Positions 10,198 through 21,118 are shown, numbered from the stretch's first letter. The stretch: 35,658 nt of DNA from Acephala macrosclerotiorum (GCA_014904845.1 MU119457.1:1-35658); one strand, 5' to 3'. The notes: generated by a model from the sequence alone, not told the origin. Numbers and translations: made by a program.

Positions 10198-11343
10198 CTG
10201 CGTCCACTCGCAGCAATGCCAATTTCGGGGCACATGGCCACGGAAACCACCTTCTTTACATGCAGGCCTGGTCAAGTTACGTACAAGGTCAATGTCACTT
10301 ACATCAATGGAGCCCAGGGTTTCAATGTCAGCATCGACCCAACCACTATTCGACAGCTGACAGATGTCACACAAAACATCACCTTCGAGGCTTGTGCCAT
10401 AGGATGTACTTGCTGCGGCAAACCAGGGTGCAATTGCCTTGTTCCAGCTGACTGGTCAACAAAGAACCCCATCGCATGGACAAATGCCAATCTCAAATGG
10501 CTGAGCGACATCAACAACATGGCTATCATTGAATCCATGACCCTTGCTCTGGAAGGACAGTACAACGTCGCTATCCAGGATCCAAGGTCCACCTATATCA
10601 ATTACACAGACATTTCGGGGAAGGTCCTCAACATCAGCCAAATAATCACAATCGACGAGACCTCAGGCGGGGACGACATTTATGGAGCGATTGCCGTCGA
10701 AGACATAACCGGACCACGAAACGGAACAATTATTGGAAGCACAAAACTCAACACACTCTACAACGCATATAACAACACCGTAGGTCCGAATATTGTTATC
10801 AACCAAGACAACCTCAACGAAATGCTTCAAAATGTCACGTTGTCACTAATGAACAACTTTGGACTCTGGACAACGAATGTAACAGCAACACAATCAACGC
10901 TACAGAACTTCTACTCTTTTCCCCAGAAGTTGAATCTTCTGCTACCGTATTATATCAGTCTGTTGGTTGCGCTTCCCTTGTTGGTGACTGGAGCGTGGGT
11001 TTTGAGGGATAATGGGGTGAGTGCCACGGACGGTGGGTTCTTGCAGATTTTGACGACGACGAGCGCAAGTGTGAGGCTGCGTCGTGTTGCGGTGGCGGGG
11101 TCTTCGGGTGGGGAGGAGAATGTACCCAAGAGTTTGAAGGAGCTGGAGGTTATGTATGGACTATTAGATGATGAGAATGGGCGGAGATGTGTGGGGTTTG
11201 GGCTGGCCGATGAGGTTGTGAGGGTTGAAAGAGGAGCAAGGAGTATGAATATAGAGATGGTTCGACTGCCAGATGCTGGTCGTGAGAGCGGAGAGGGCTC
11301 AGAGGCTAGTGCCAGTGGTAATGAGGCTAGCGGTAGATCGTAA

Positions 11344-11721
11344 GGAGGCGTCAAGATTCGCAATTCTCAGAGACAATCACTCAGCCTCAATCCCATGAAG
11401 CCATCCATTTGCCAAGAGCACCCAAGAGCACCCAAAAGCACCGATGCAGAACTAAGATTTTACCGCTAGACGAAAACTCTTGATGTCCAACCATTGCAGG
11501 TGCGGCTGCACGAATCAACATATTTGCCCCTGGTTTGTGAGAAGTTCTAAATCATTGGTCACTGTTCACAAGCAGCTAGAAATTTGCGTGAAGACAAGCT
11601 AATATGGGCGCTAAAAGCATGCCAAGTGGAGCGTCACCAACATCGACCTCCTACGTCCACCTAGATATTTACAACTTTCTCATCTAAATCTCTGACCTTG
11701 TCGACTCTTAACCAGGATCTC
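11344..11721. other. Intergenic with a short tandem repeat
   Basis: About 380 bases. At 11412-11441 a 10-base unit like CCAAGAGCAC occurs three times, the last copy with one change. A possible upstream exon of the EthD-like gene could lie near 11640-11715, but I cannot define it. Confidence 0.5.
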
Positions 11722-12310
11722 ATGAAGCGCAACCACAATCTTACGCTTGATGAATTCTCCGAATCGTGGTACAAAGATCGCGGTACTCTCATTGTGCCAT
11801 ATTTCCTTCACTCCGGGGTAACATATTATGCTCAGGTATGCCTCTTCTGTCCCTTCTTCCCTATTCTCTCTGATCCGCTCACACATCCGTAGATCCACGC
11901 ACCCCTCTCAACCTCCTCAACAGATATAAACATCGGTGAATGTACCCCCCCTTAACCCTTACTTACAGTACCCCGCCGATTATCCTAAGCGAGAACTCAC
12001 AACCACTAGGGTCCGGCATAGCAGAAATGCCTATGGAAGATATGCTCAAGATCCGGGCTCCTTCGACTCCAGCACCGAAATGGAAACAAGAATATTACAA
12101 TGAAGTTTTTTTTTTTTTTTTTTTTGAAAGATGAGATAAGATTACTGGATGTACTTGGTTAAGAATACGTCAAGCAGGTGGGCTGGAGGAGGTGAGGGTA
12201 AGAGGAGGTTTCTGATCAAGGATGGGAAGGCGGTCTTTGATGTTTCGGAGAAAGCGTGGGGGGTTTGGAGGAGCTATGAAAAAACTCAAGAGGGAGAGGG
12301 GAAGCGAATG
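11722..12310 (+). pseudogene. EthD-like domain gene, decayed
   Basis: Exon 1 reads MKRNHNLTLDEFSESWYKDR, then LIVPYFLHSGVTYYAQ. Intron 11836-11892 (GTATGC..CGTAG) leads to IHAPLSTSSTDINI, and intron 11936-12009 (GTGAAT..ACTAG) to GSGIAEMPMEDMLKIR, then APKWKQEYYNEV. This follows the dimeric alpha-beta barrel EthD pattern (KR...F..YW...H, Y.Q.H, G.AE), found in fungal decarboxylase or dehydratase-like enzymes of aromatic and polyketide metabolism. A 20-T tract (12106-12125) then interrupts the frame. Past it DEIRLLDVLG appears one frame over, followed by TAA, and a tail (FLIKDGKAVFDVSEKAWGVW) in a third frame. The first strand of the fold seems to lack an exon. The function is inferred from resemblance only. 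Confidence 0.6.
12106..12125. repeat. 20-T homopolymer inside the EthD-like gene
   Basis: Twenty consecutive T on the plus strand. With 19 T the following codons (KDEIRLL) would be in the upstream frame, so slippage alone could explain this break. Such runs are also error-prone in sequencing. Confidence 0.9.
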
Positions 12311-12526
12311 CGCAATATTAAAGCCAGGAAGGAAGGCTGCGCGAACGAGGGGTTGGCCGCCTGCGCGATGAGTGCGTTTCTCAATTTCTTTGCATGCCAC
12401 TTTTCGGGATTTGGTCTGCGCTTCTGCGTCGGATTGATCTAACAAATACCAGCCGTATACACATCTGAATTTTCCCATATAATAACAAGCAGCGTGACTC
12501 ATTGACTTTCCTATCATCCACCCCCC

Positions 12527-13651
12527 TCAATCAAACTTGATATACTTCTTTGCACTTTTCGGCTTGAAGACCTCGTCCTCCTTTTCAACCTGCCAAACAT
12601 AGACCTGCCTCCAAGGCTTGCTCTCCTCCAACACACATTCACCCTGTCTTCCCAACATCTTGTCAAGCATCCTTCTCGTCTCCACCATGCTTCTGAAATA
12701 GTCCGTCGTAGAGACATTGTAATGCGATATGTTGAACGCCTGCTCTCTCTGTCTCACCTTCCTCTTCAAGGATTTGACAATAAGTGTAACTTTCTTCAGC
12801 TTTTTGAGTGGTGGAATGATGGTATGGATGGTGAGGCCGAGACCGACTTTGGAGGAAACATCCAAGGTTAGCGTTTCCAGGTTCGGAGCGTGCAGTGCCG
12901 CAAGAGTACTGCAAACTTGGACTTCCTCTCTGCGGAAAGTTTAGCGTCAACATTTAACTTCCAAGATGCGCCAATTAACCTACGATACAAGGATCCTAGC
13001 ATGTCTCAGCAGGTCCAACTCGCCGTCCTGCAACCCCTCCCTTGTATTCATCTTACTGTCCAACAACGAGAATTTGAAAACACTCGTCTCGCACCAAGCT
13101 TTCCTCGCTTCCACATACATTGTGCTGTATTCCTTCATCGCCCACAACAATCTAGGTTTATTCCCTGCATTCGCCCCGAAAACAAACCGGTATATCATGT
13201 CCCTCAATTCAGGCGGCAGATCACCGAATCGGAACGGCTTATTCTTCTTTGCTTTCTCCGCCAGCGCTCTTCTCTTTTGGACTTCTTTATTCGCGTCTTT
13301 TGCCTTCTTAGACTGCGCCTTTACAATAGCTGCGTGTTTGGAAAGTCTCTTCAGCTGGCTCGCATATTCATCATGTGATTCCGTCGTGGAAGTCGTCTCT
13401 TGGTCTTGGACTGGCTTCCTGCGCTCGAGGATTTGTGTGAGGCGGTCGTCGATAGAGGGAATCTCGAATGGTAAACTCTCTCTTGCGTTCGCGGTCTCGA
13501 GTCGCTCATTGGGCAGAAAGGAAAGTTTCTTGGGCAATTGGGAGAGTCCCGCCTTCCATTTTTCGTAGTCCACGGCCGATTTTGGCTGCGCTTCCTTCGC
13601 CCGACTATGTCGTACTCGTTTCTTCGACGGTTTCTCTATAGTTTGAGACAT
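12527..13651 (-). CDS. 2EXR/F-box-like domain protein (two exons)
   Basis: Exon 1 runs 13651 to 12989 (221 codons) and exon 2 runs 12925 to 12527 (132 residues plus stop), separated by a 63-base intron. The protein has about 353 residues. Residues 1-45 are basic (SKKRVRHSRAKEAQPK), residues 95-140 form a charged helix (KAQSKKAKDANKEVQKR), and residues 141-160 (FRFGDLPPELRDMIYRFVF) are the F-box-like LPxELR core of the fungal 2EXR family. The C-terminal part has leucine-rich strands (HAPNLETLTLDVSSK) and ends KPKSAKKYIKFD. The splice joins HARIL to EVQVCSTLAALHAPNLETL in frame. These proteins are abundant in Pezizomycotina and poorly understood. No lesion is visible. Confidence 0.82.
12926..12988 (-). 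other. Intron in the 2EXR gene
   Basis: Minus strand GTATCG donor, TTGACGCTAAAC branch region, AGAGAG acceptor, 63 bases. It removes the TAG three codons into the intron and joins two halves that fit one leucine-rich segment. Acceptors four and two bases earlier would shift the frame. Confidence 0.75.
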
Positions 13652-14154
13652 TGTACTGCGCTGATTCTTCGCAATTGTTGTTCTGGTGAGAGAAATGTTT
13701 GGGGAGAAGAGGTCGTCGTCGTAGAAATTCTTTTAGTGTGCGGCCATATGACTCAGACTTCGGGTCTTCACATCAGGGTCACTTTCGAGATCTAAAAAGC
13801 CGTTGAGACTAAATTAGTACTATAAATCTGGACTGACATTTACTTGAAATAGCGGTAACATCGTTATGATACTTTTGGTCGCGATTGAAACCAATTATTT
13901 TTCTTTAGCTCCAGGGACCTCCCGCTGGCGTACCAGGGCGAGCACAGCAGTACCTTGACTTCTTTGGGCTATTGATGGGAGAGCCATGGGTCTACCGGTG
14001 CTGTTGATATATGAAAGCAATGATTTGCCCAGACTTGCTAAACTCGAATTTTATCTACACATCCTCTCAATATCAAGGTTATCCAGCCATTCTTAGCACA
14101 ACTTAGATTATCATGGGTATGTAATCTGATGGGAATTTGCCTTCAGAGAACATG
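13652..14154. other. Intergenic, upstream of the 2EXR gene
   Basis: About 500 bases between two minus-strand genes. No gene, repeat or motif stood out. Confidence 0.55.
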
Positions 14155-15079
14155 TTAGAGATTGTCAAAGTTTATTTCACGATAATGGGGTAATGGGAAG
14201 TAATTACCACAATCGTTTAGATCTGATAAAGGAGTTCTATATTTCGCGAAGTCCCGTCACGAACAATGGCCTTACCTGCCACAGGTCCTATGTGATCTAG
14301 CGGCATTGAGATACATAATCTACAGCACCGGAATCCCCAGATGAGGATCGTAACAAACTGAAAAGAACCGATTCTCACTTTCACGCGCGGCGGCAAGGTC
14401 ATGCGCGCAGTGAATCCAACCATATTTCGGCGTCGGAGCAAACGGGTCGAGAGAACAGGCGACTCTCCAGCTTCTGTGGACAATGTGTAATACGTGAGAG
14501 TGAGGGGGTAGTCGTTGAAATCTCCTCCGGGATGCAGGTCGCCTGGTTCGTCGAAAGGCATGTTGCTGGATGGCGCTAGCGGCAGGGTGGAGTTTGTTGG
14601 GGCGTCGTTTGGGGTATTGATAGCTATAAGTCGAAAGGGGCCCGGGAAGGTCCCCTCTAAGATGTAGTCAGTGCACCCGGAGCTTGCTGATTAAATGGTA
14701 GTCTCACCAACCCTTTCGTGGAGAAGGTGGAGAGTCGACACAATAAAGCCAAGATACTTCATTGGGGTCTTTCTGTAGGGTGCTGCCATGGAAAGCCTGA
14801 ATGCTTGGGATTGGAGCGAGAATGCGAATGGTTTCTGGATTTCTAGGACCCAAATACAGGCATTATATGGGAACATCAGGAGTACGGGCCTGACAGAAAC
14901 GTAGGACACGTCCAAGAAAGACGATTCCGTGTCTAGTCGAGTCGTATCAAAACTAAACGATCATTGTAAGCTTGGATACTACCATTCGGATAAGAAAATG
15001 GAAGACCAACGATGGTAAACAGATACGAGAGGGGGGAATACAAGATCACCCAGCGACATGAAATAGTCTCGAAAGACAT
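14155..15079 (-). CDS. Unknown four-exon protein with N-terminal hydrophobic segment
   Basis: Proposed exons: 15079-14983, 14932-14708, 14656-14276, 14222-14155. Together they make 771 bases, exactly 256 codons plus stop. Introns are 50, 51 and 53 bases with GTAGTA..CTAG, GTGAGA..TTAG (with CTGAC) and GTAAGG..TCAG. The product begins MSFETISCRWVILYSPLSYL, a signal peptide or anchor. It continues with hydrophobic and aromatic exon 2 (YVSVRPVLLMFPYNACIWV) and a Pro/Asn-rich middle (NTPNDAPTNSTLPLAPSS), and ends CGNYFPLPHYREINFDNL. I do not recognise the family. The consistent frame across three canonical introns is the main support. An alternative donor GTGAGA at about 14382 makes exon 3 uncertain. 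Confidence 0.55.
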
Positions 15080-15160
15080 CTCAACTGTGCGATCTCGAGG
15101 CTGCCAGCCTACTATAAATTGGTACCGCACCGCTCATGGAGTTCTCCGCATTCCATCGCG

Positions 15161-15649
15161 TCAAAGTCCAATCCTGGTCTGAACAGGATCCCATACCGCT
15201 TTCACCCTTTCTACCAATCTAGGGCCGCCAATCGTAGCCAAGGAGTTCTTCCTCGAGACTTTCAAAAAGCGAGGTTTCCGCATTCTTTTTTCTGTAATGG
15301 GGTCGTATTGGAAGATCGTGAACATGACGCTCCTCATATTTCCATGAACGAGCATCAGACCGAACCCTGCCGGCGCTTCCTCGAAGGTCTCCTCTCGAGC
15401 CCTCCTTCTATACTTCGACAGTGTCTCTTTGGTCCTCCGTAGAAACCCTAAGAATCTCTCTTTTATCTTTGAATCCACTTCTGGCCCTCCTACCTCGGAA
15501 ATCCAACTCTCGGCTGTGTCTCGGAGCAGCCCCAAAGTTAAAGTTTGCTTGCCCGTTTGCAACAATATAGGTCCCATAGAAGGCCCTCTGGAAGGTGCCG
15601 CGAATAACCAACGGTGAACGTCGAATGGGTGTGTTTTGAATAAAAGCAC
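15161..15649 (-). CDS. Unassigned ORF, possibly a partial exon
   Basis: About 160 codons open on the minus strand, with coding-like composition (RFLGFLRRTKETLSKYRRRA, then FGLMLVHGNMRSVMFTIFQYD). The frame begins with GTG at 15649 and the first ATG is internal, near residue 25 (SMGPILLQTG). It may therefore be a later exon of a gene whose beginning lies upstream, or a relic. The open frame extends further upstream as ITEARKTAEGRWKD to a TGA. No family recognised; it ends about 80 bases before the start of the four-exon gene on the same strand. Confidence 0.38.
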   Translation of the reverse strand: MLLFKTHPFDVHRWLFAAPSRGPSMGPILLQTGKQTLTLGLLRDTAESWISEVGGPEVDSKIKERFLGFLRRTKETLSKYRRRAREETFEEAPAGFGLMLVHGNMRSVMFTIFQYDPITEKRMRKPRFLKVSRKNSLATIGGPRLVERVKAVWDPVQTRIGL

Positions 15650-16559
15650 GTCTTTCCATCTTCCTTCAGCGGTCTTCCTGGCTTCCGTAATGGAAGATCA
15701 GAAACAGTAATAGGGTGCGAGGCCGATCTCTCCTATGCTGAACTCCCTGATTTGTATCGCCGGCGAAACGGCTACCAGCCAATCATTCAGGACAAGTATC
15801 GTTAAATCTTGGCTCTTCTTCACCGTAAATAGCAGCGACAGGACGAATATACAACGCGACTTGAAGAGCCAAAGATGGATTCGATATCAGGCGCTCCCAA
15901 ACTCTGCACACCTTCCCAGCAGATCTTAGAAGAGTTGCAGGCGATAGTTAGGATAGTATCAAATCTACTAATTCGGGAGTTCCGAGAATTTGCCTTGTTG
16001 CTGTCCTCTGTATCCCGTTGTCCAAAGCTATCGTTGGTCTCATGATCGATAAGAGCTAGTGGCCATGGAGATCTCGGGCCACTCTGCTGTACGATAGAGT
16101 GAGAAGACATCCTTAAGTTTATATCATTCACTCTTGGAAGCTGGAGGAGACTCTCGATGGCTCAAGAGCCAACGGACTGAGGACTTGCTCGTTGACGTTC
16201 CTCGCCAAGAGTTGTGGGTATGGATGTGGTGCTGGTGGTGCAAGAGATGACCGGGTTGGGGTCGCAGGCTCTCTGCATCGTGCACCATAGGCATGTGGTA
16301 AGTAGCTTCGTATTGTGCAGTATACAGAAGCATTGAACGATTCTTGTTGTGTTCGAAGGGATACGTTGTTATCGACGTTGTGGAACCAGTTACACTAATT
16401 TCCGAATCTGGAACATCAGCCACTCCGCCACTTCATCGTGTCTTCGCGTTTCCCAAACGGCATGACAACATCATCGCCTTACTTCACCATGCTCTCGATC
16501 TAGCCCTACTTCTGCCCTTAGACATCAAGGCTAACTTGAAATCAATTGATGTATTCAGC
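15650..16559. other. Intergenic, no supported gene
   Basis: About 900 bases. Open frames of 99 and 103 codons on the minus strand (16124-16423 and 15820-16131) show no motif and look like chance. The end adjoining 16560 is probably promoter and leader for the 2EXR-like gene. Confidence 0.45.
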
Positions 16560-17668
16560 ATGGCTACGAGAGCTCAACACCCCACTTGCTGGCTCCTTGA
16601 GCGTCTACCTCCCGAAGTTCGCAACCTCATCTGGTGTAGCCTTTTCAGATCGACTGCTGGAAGTGTCATCCTTGGTTTAGGCTACAAGCAACATTACAAG
16701 CACATGGTGATGGATGAATATTGCTGTTGGAATGATGATGGAGGGAATCTTCAACAGCCTAGAGACACGGTTAAAACAGGTGATTGGCACATCGGGTTCT
16801 CCATGTACAGAACCTGCAAACAGATTTATACAGAGACCAGAGGCTTAGTGGGGAAACTGAATACGCTGGTTCTGGATCCCGGTGAATGGACACTTGATTT
16901 GGGCGAGTTCGACCTTAAGCAACTTATTCACGTGGACCTCAACATTGACCTTAGGCGTGGGTACGAAATCGAAGCTGCTGCTGAAGCACTCCAAAAGCTC
17001 GGAAAGCTGGCCACTACTGGAAGGCTGCGGATATTGACCTTGAGCCCTGCCGGAGGACTTCTGAGCGTAATAGGTCTGGGCGAGTTGAGGCACGGTACAC
17101 TTAGCCTTATGAGCCGTATTTCGAGGCCCAAGCTGGCTAGTTCCAGAGATGGCTAGAACTCCTACGTGAAGCCGGCGCTAACAAGGACTTGGAAGACAGA
17201 AAGATCCTCATTGTTACGGGATGGCGTTTCTTGTCCGCTGAGAATCAATGGCGGGTTGTACGTTCGCTGGCCACATCCGGATTCCAGCACGTGTTGGATG
17301 CCTTCAAAGATATGCATGATGCGTTTGGAGGGGAGATTTGGCAAGATGGGGCATTATGCTTTAAAGATGGTATGGGGATTTCGCAGCTTTTTAGGCTCTC
17401 GCCAGTTGTTGGGGAAGAGTTCGATAGGAGAGAGGAGGAGAAGATAGGTCGAAGGAATCGGAGGCGTGAGAAGCGACGATTGGGCGAATCATATTCCGAC
17501 AGCGATTTTTGGACGGGGACTGTGATAGCGACGCATTCGAGAATTCAGATGAAGGTTCATATGTCTCGTTGGGCGGAGAGATTCCGGAAGAGTTCGACCC
17601 AGGCTCAGAATCGGATCACGAAGAGGTTTACAATGTCGACTAAAATGGAGAGCTTGATGCAGACGTAA
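16560..17668 (+). CDS. Second 2EXR/F-box-like protein, one intron
   Basis: The ATG at 16560 begins MATRAQHPTCWLLERLPPEV, the LPPEVR core of the fungal 2EXR/F-box-like family at residues 16-21, followed by NLIWCSLF. A strand/loop region comes next (YRTCKQIYTETRGLVGKLNT, ELRILTL-type repeats). The first frame closes at 17154-17156 and the second (from FQRWLELLREAGANKDLEDR) is two bases out of phase. An intron of 65-80 bases between about 17065 and 17147 is therefore needed; candidate ends are GTAATA or GTTGAG with GCTAG or CCAGAG, and I cannot choose. The C-terminus is charged (RREEEKIGRRNRRREKRR) and ends at TAA 17666-17668. About 340 residues; function unknown. Confidence 0.68.
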
Positions 17669-17982
17669 AAAAGTAAGACAGTAAAGACGGTGAAGTAAAA
17701 GGGCCTGAGAAGCTAGACTGCCCTTCGATGGTGACCCGAACTATTCCGGCCCTATTAGTTGTGGTTATCCAGCGTATGCGTAATTGAGGAAAAGTTGGAA
17801 GCGGAGATATCTATTGAAAAGGGTAAAGCCCACGTAATAAAGATACTTTCTTATAAGATTGGTAAAGTAATATATAATTTTTTTACGATTCTAAAATTTT
17901 TAATATTATTTTTTTATTGATAAATTAATTTCGATTTTTATATTTAATAAATTCTTTTAATAGCGACATCGAATTAAAATGT
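17669..17982. other. Short AT-rich RIP-like patch between convergent genes
   Basis: Positions 17800-17985 are strongly AT-rich (runs such as ATTATTTTTTTATTGAT). They resemble the RIP-affected DNA elsewhere in the window and are probably a remnant of a repeat. No gene. Confidence 0.55.
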
Positions 17983-20690
17983 CTAGCTAATTGAATAGGT
18001 CTGGTAATAATATGCCGCGCTCCCATCCGGAAGCGGGTTCATCTGGCTAGGACCCGCCTCAAACCCTGCGCCGAAAGATTGATCCCACCAAAAGTCAACT
18101 CCATCGACATCCATCCTAGTGGCAAGATACCCTCCCGTATCCCCAAAGCCATCCATACTCTGCCCCGCTCCCAACCTTGCCTCCAGTGGTGCATGGCCCA
18201 TACCCGCAGGGTTTCCCTGCGCCTAATATTCCTCCGCTACAGCTCTCATCGTTACGAACCCGGTGGACATCGTACTAAAGCTCGGCCGGGTGTTTTTGAG
18301 GTTGCTTGTAAAGGATGGGGCGTATGCTGGAGTGTCTTGTGTAAATGGAGATTGTGACTGCGGACTAGGAGTATGATTATGCTGTTGATGTGGTAAAATG
18401 AAGGTCCTAGCATCAGGGTTGGCTTTGTGTAGCTCTGGATCATCTGTAATTCGCTGTACTGAGTTAGTTCTCTCCACAGTCCCTGCCACGCTCATGCTGG
18501 GGGGCGATGGTGTGTTCTGCGCTGATGGTCTCCGTGGATTTGAGCTGGTGTCTGATGAAGGCCGCGGCGAAGATGCCTTCGCTTCTTGTGATGCGACATA
18601 CGTGTGGATTTCTGTGCCCTGGTTCTCTTGAGGAGTTCCCTCATGGGATACAATTTTTCGAAGTCAGTATCTCGCCCATCAGAGCTTGTGTGGACCCGGT
18701 TGTCGTTCTTTGATATTATATCGATGTTAACCCCTTTTGAAGCAAAGAGATTCTTCAGGACAGCCCACTAGATTTGTTACTTAGTAGTTCGAGAGATCGA
18801 TGGAATCGAATATAAACATACGAGATTTTGGTTTGTGACTTAATATTCCTTGAGCCGTTCAAGAATACAAACCGCACCTTTGAAGCGGCTTGTGCCGTAT
18901 TGTTGCAGCCTCCTCTGCACGACAAGAGACTTGAAGCGCACAGTGCACGCAACGAACATCGCGTAGCCGGTGATGCTGGGAAGCCGTGAGATATCAGGGC
19001 GAGTGGCTAGAAAGACGGATGCCATGTCTAATATTAGTGACGCATGCTTCACCGATTCCTTGACTGATATTCGCACTAGCTTTTTTGATACAAGAGGAGT
19101 CGATGGTGTTTCAGAAAATAGTGGTACAATAGATGTGTGTAAGGCGCAAGCACAAAGTCGATACAAAATATGGATCGAGAAAAGCCGGTAAGGATCTAGT
19201 TTTGGAGAGGTGAAAGAGCCGGCTTGCTGATATCGGAAGTCGGGTTGAAAATTCTCGAAGACTATTCCAAGTCGCCGGTCAAGCTCTAAGAGTGTCACGA
19301 TTCTACCAGAGTCTGCCAGATTAGATCCCTTGTGTTTGACAAAATGTTGAATTTCCACCTGCAAATTGTCGGTTAATGACACGCTGTCATGTGGGTAAAA
19401 TATAACGCAGCGGCACAGTGAGTTCGACCTCCTAGCCTCTTTAAATGACCATTCCACACCGCATTTGAAGTTTATGAAATGCTAAATATTACATACCATA
19501 AGTTAACTAGCTTTACCAGTTCACCCATGGTTGACGGGGGCGGTTTGGAGGTGAGCGAATGGAGAGACATGATTTCCCCATTGCCATCGAAACATTCTGA
19601 CGAGATTGGCGTGCCTGAAGAGAAGGCTTCTTCATCAGAGGGGAACGGTAAGCTGACCGCTTCCTGCCATGGCATAGCCCTGAAATCTGCATTGTCTTGG
19701 CTAATGCAGCTAGTCGCCCAACATGACCAAAAACACCTCGACTTGAGTTCGCCCAACAAATCAGAGCTATTTGAGTCACCGCCTTGGCTGTGCGGAATAT
19801 GTAGATTTAAGAGACGAGCCGTCCTGTAAGCAGTATCTGGAAGCAGTCAGCTAAATGGAAAAGTGGCATAGCGAATATTGACCACAGACGGGCGTGGATA
19901 TGAGTCCTGTTCGTTTGACCTCTAGAAAACCAATACAATGCCAAGTTTTGACAAGCTTGGATAGTCTCAAGGCGGGGCACATCAGCTTGTAGCAAGACCC
20001 GTTGGCTCGCTGCAGTTGCCCACTCAAATCCCTGATTGAAAGGGTCTGAAGTAGATATCATCGATATCCCGAGATCGACCCCATCCTCATCACCATCTTG
20101 ACGTGCGTGATCTTGGGAGGCGCCGAGAAAGCTAGGGTTAGATTCAATTTAGAAGCACAACTCAACTAGGGGATCGACCTTCAGGACACATATATTGAAG
20201 CAAGAGCATATATGCTCAAGGCAACGAAGTCCGGGACTTTATTGGCATGGTAATCTGACAGAAATGTCGCTTTATGAAATAGCAAACTCGCATTGTACAA
20301 GCGGGAGAAAAAAATCTCAATCAAGAAAATAGCAACCTCGGATGATGGCAGCGTTGTCCTCCTCAATACAGCATTAAGGGGCGGTGTAGATGCTCGATAA
20401 TCCCCCGGTTTGGATTCTCTTCTGAATTGATGGCTAACATCCGACTCGCAACGACCCATAATACCGGTGGGTGAGGCTTGGTGGAGGCCTAAAGTCTCGC
20501 CATCGGGAAGCTTTTGCCGGCCCTGGAGGCTACTTGCAGAACTTCCCAACTCGCGTTGAGCACGAGCTTTGGCATTTTGCACTCTTTTAGCTGACAAGAG
20601 TTTTCTATCAGGAGGAGGCTGCGGATATTCGCAAATGGCTGCACTGTTTCTGCATCTTTTGCAGGTCGGGAGCTCTCGTGAACAACGTAG

Positions 20691-20795
20691 CTACGCGGAC
20701 CAAGAGGCTCGGGTTAGCACGAGAGCACTCCAAGACGACTTCACGAGGGACTCTCGGGGCTGGGCAAGAGTCGTTGGATGGAAGAGGCACTATAC
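20691..20795 (-). other. Intron inside the second zinc cluster
   Basis: Minus strand GTATAG donor to GCGTAG acceptor, 105 bases. Joining KQK to LRC gives exact zinc-cluster spacing, so the splice is well supported. The intron position, between the second and third cysteines, is nearly the same as in the 5565-7380 regulator. Confidence 0.88.
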
Positions 20796-20897
20796 CTTTT
20801 GTTTGCGGCAGCGTTGACAGGCTGGTAAGGGCGTAGTTGCGGTGGTATTGTCGTCTTCCCCTCCATTTCGGTGTTCTGGGCGGAGTGGAGTGCCGCC

Positions 20898-20924
20898 TGA
20901 TGCTGCTGCTGCTGCTGCTGCTGA
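20898..20924. repeat. CTG/CAG trinucleotide run coding poly-Ala
   Basis: About eight CTG units on the plus strand. Read on the minus strand in the regulator's first exon they encode a run of seven to eight alanines (SAAAAAAAS). Confidence 0.9.
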
Positions 20925-21118
20925 TGCCAGCGTACCATCGGTCGCAGATTTTAGTCTATCGACATCCATGGGGAATGGGGATGGGGAGGTTCGGCGGAGT
21001 CGCACGAATTGAGTGTTGATGATGGCAATTGCTTCCGGTCGCTGTCACCGGTCCGAAGACAACAAAAGTTCGGGCTTGATATTGAGAAGGAACTGACGTA
21101 CCAGGTTAAATATTGGGT

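Larger units (their letters stand above)
8309..11343 (+). pseudogene. Multipass membrane protein gene, broken by two MITEs and a frameshift
   Basis: The ATG at 8309 starts a Ser/Pro-rich tail leading to WRIGWKTPLTMVATYVL, the first membrane segment, then a GTATGT..CCAG intron near 8515-8560. The pattern (WKTP..., AFAQKLWNMLRK, FPPGALTVVLQP, NCTYTLEFPGPYLLC, late hydrophobic LLLPYYISLLVALPLLV) matches a large fungus-specific membrane family. Its members are often misnamed formylmethionine deformylase-like; their function is unknown. Lesions: a one-base loss near 8790 in AGTACCCTTTT (the frame moves from TLRST to FLLFKWAVLR); a 425-bp element at 9397-9821; a 290-bp element at 9908-10197. A further intron at 9063-9111 (GTACGT..GCAG) gives EHK-LVSRYN. 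The sides of the 425-bp element are not in phase, so further damage or an unseen intron lies there. The C-terminal 380 codons are open and end at TAA 11341-11343. Confidence 0.8.
17983..20969 (-). pseudogene. Zn2Cys6 transcription factor with several stop codons
   Basis: Exon 1 (20969-20796) starts MDVDRLKSATDGTLAS, has an Ala run, and ends ACQRCRKQK. A 105-base intron (20795-20691) joins it to LRCSRELPTCKRC, then RNSAAIC, giving an exact C-x2-C-x6-C-x6-C-x2-C-x6-C cluster. The fungal regulator middle domain follows (SSEVAIFLIEIFFSRLYN; EWATAASQRVLLQADVPRLE; AYRTARLLNLHIPHS; RCFWSCWATSCISQDN). The C-terminal stretch is Ser/Pro/Gln-rich and ends VDFWWDQSFGAGFEAG...QTYSIS at 17983. Lesions: TGA at 20181-20183, TAA at 18840-18842 where WAVLKNLFASKG should follow LKEY, and TAG at 18220-18222 in a frame open on both sides. 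Intron calls at 20178-20132 and 19889-19837 are plausible; others are uncertain. Probably once an activator; now likely truncated. Confidence 0.78.

Noticed and set aside
11950..11989. Shorter acceptors (CAG at 11968, AAG at 11989) for the second EthD-gene intron
   Set aside because: Both give the wrong phase; the acceptor at 12009 restores the frame into GSGIAEMPMED.
18168..18222. Intron that would remove the TAG at 18220
   Set aside because: Candidate introns are either too short (33 bases) or put the convincing C-terminal sequence out of frame.
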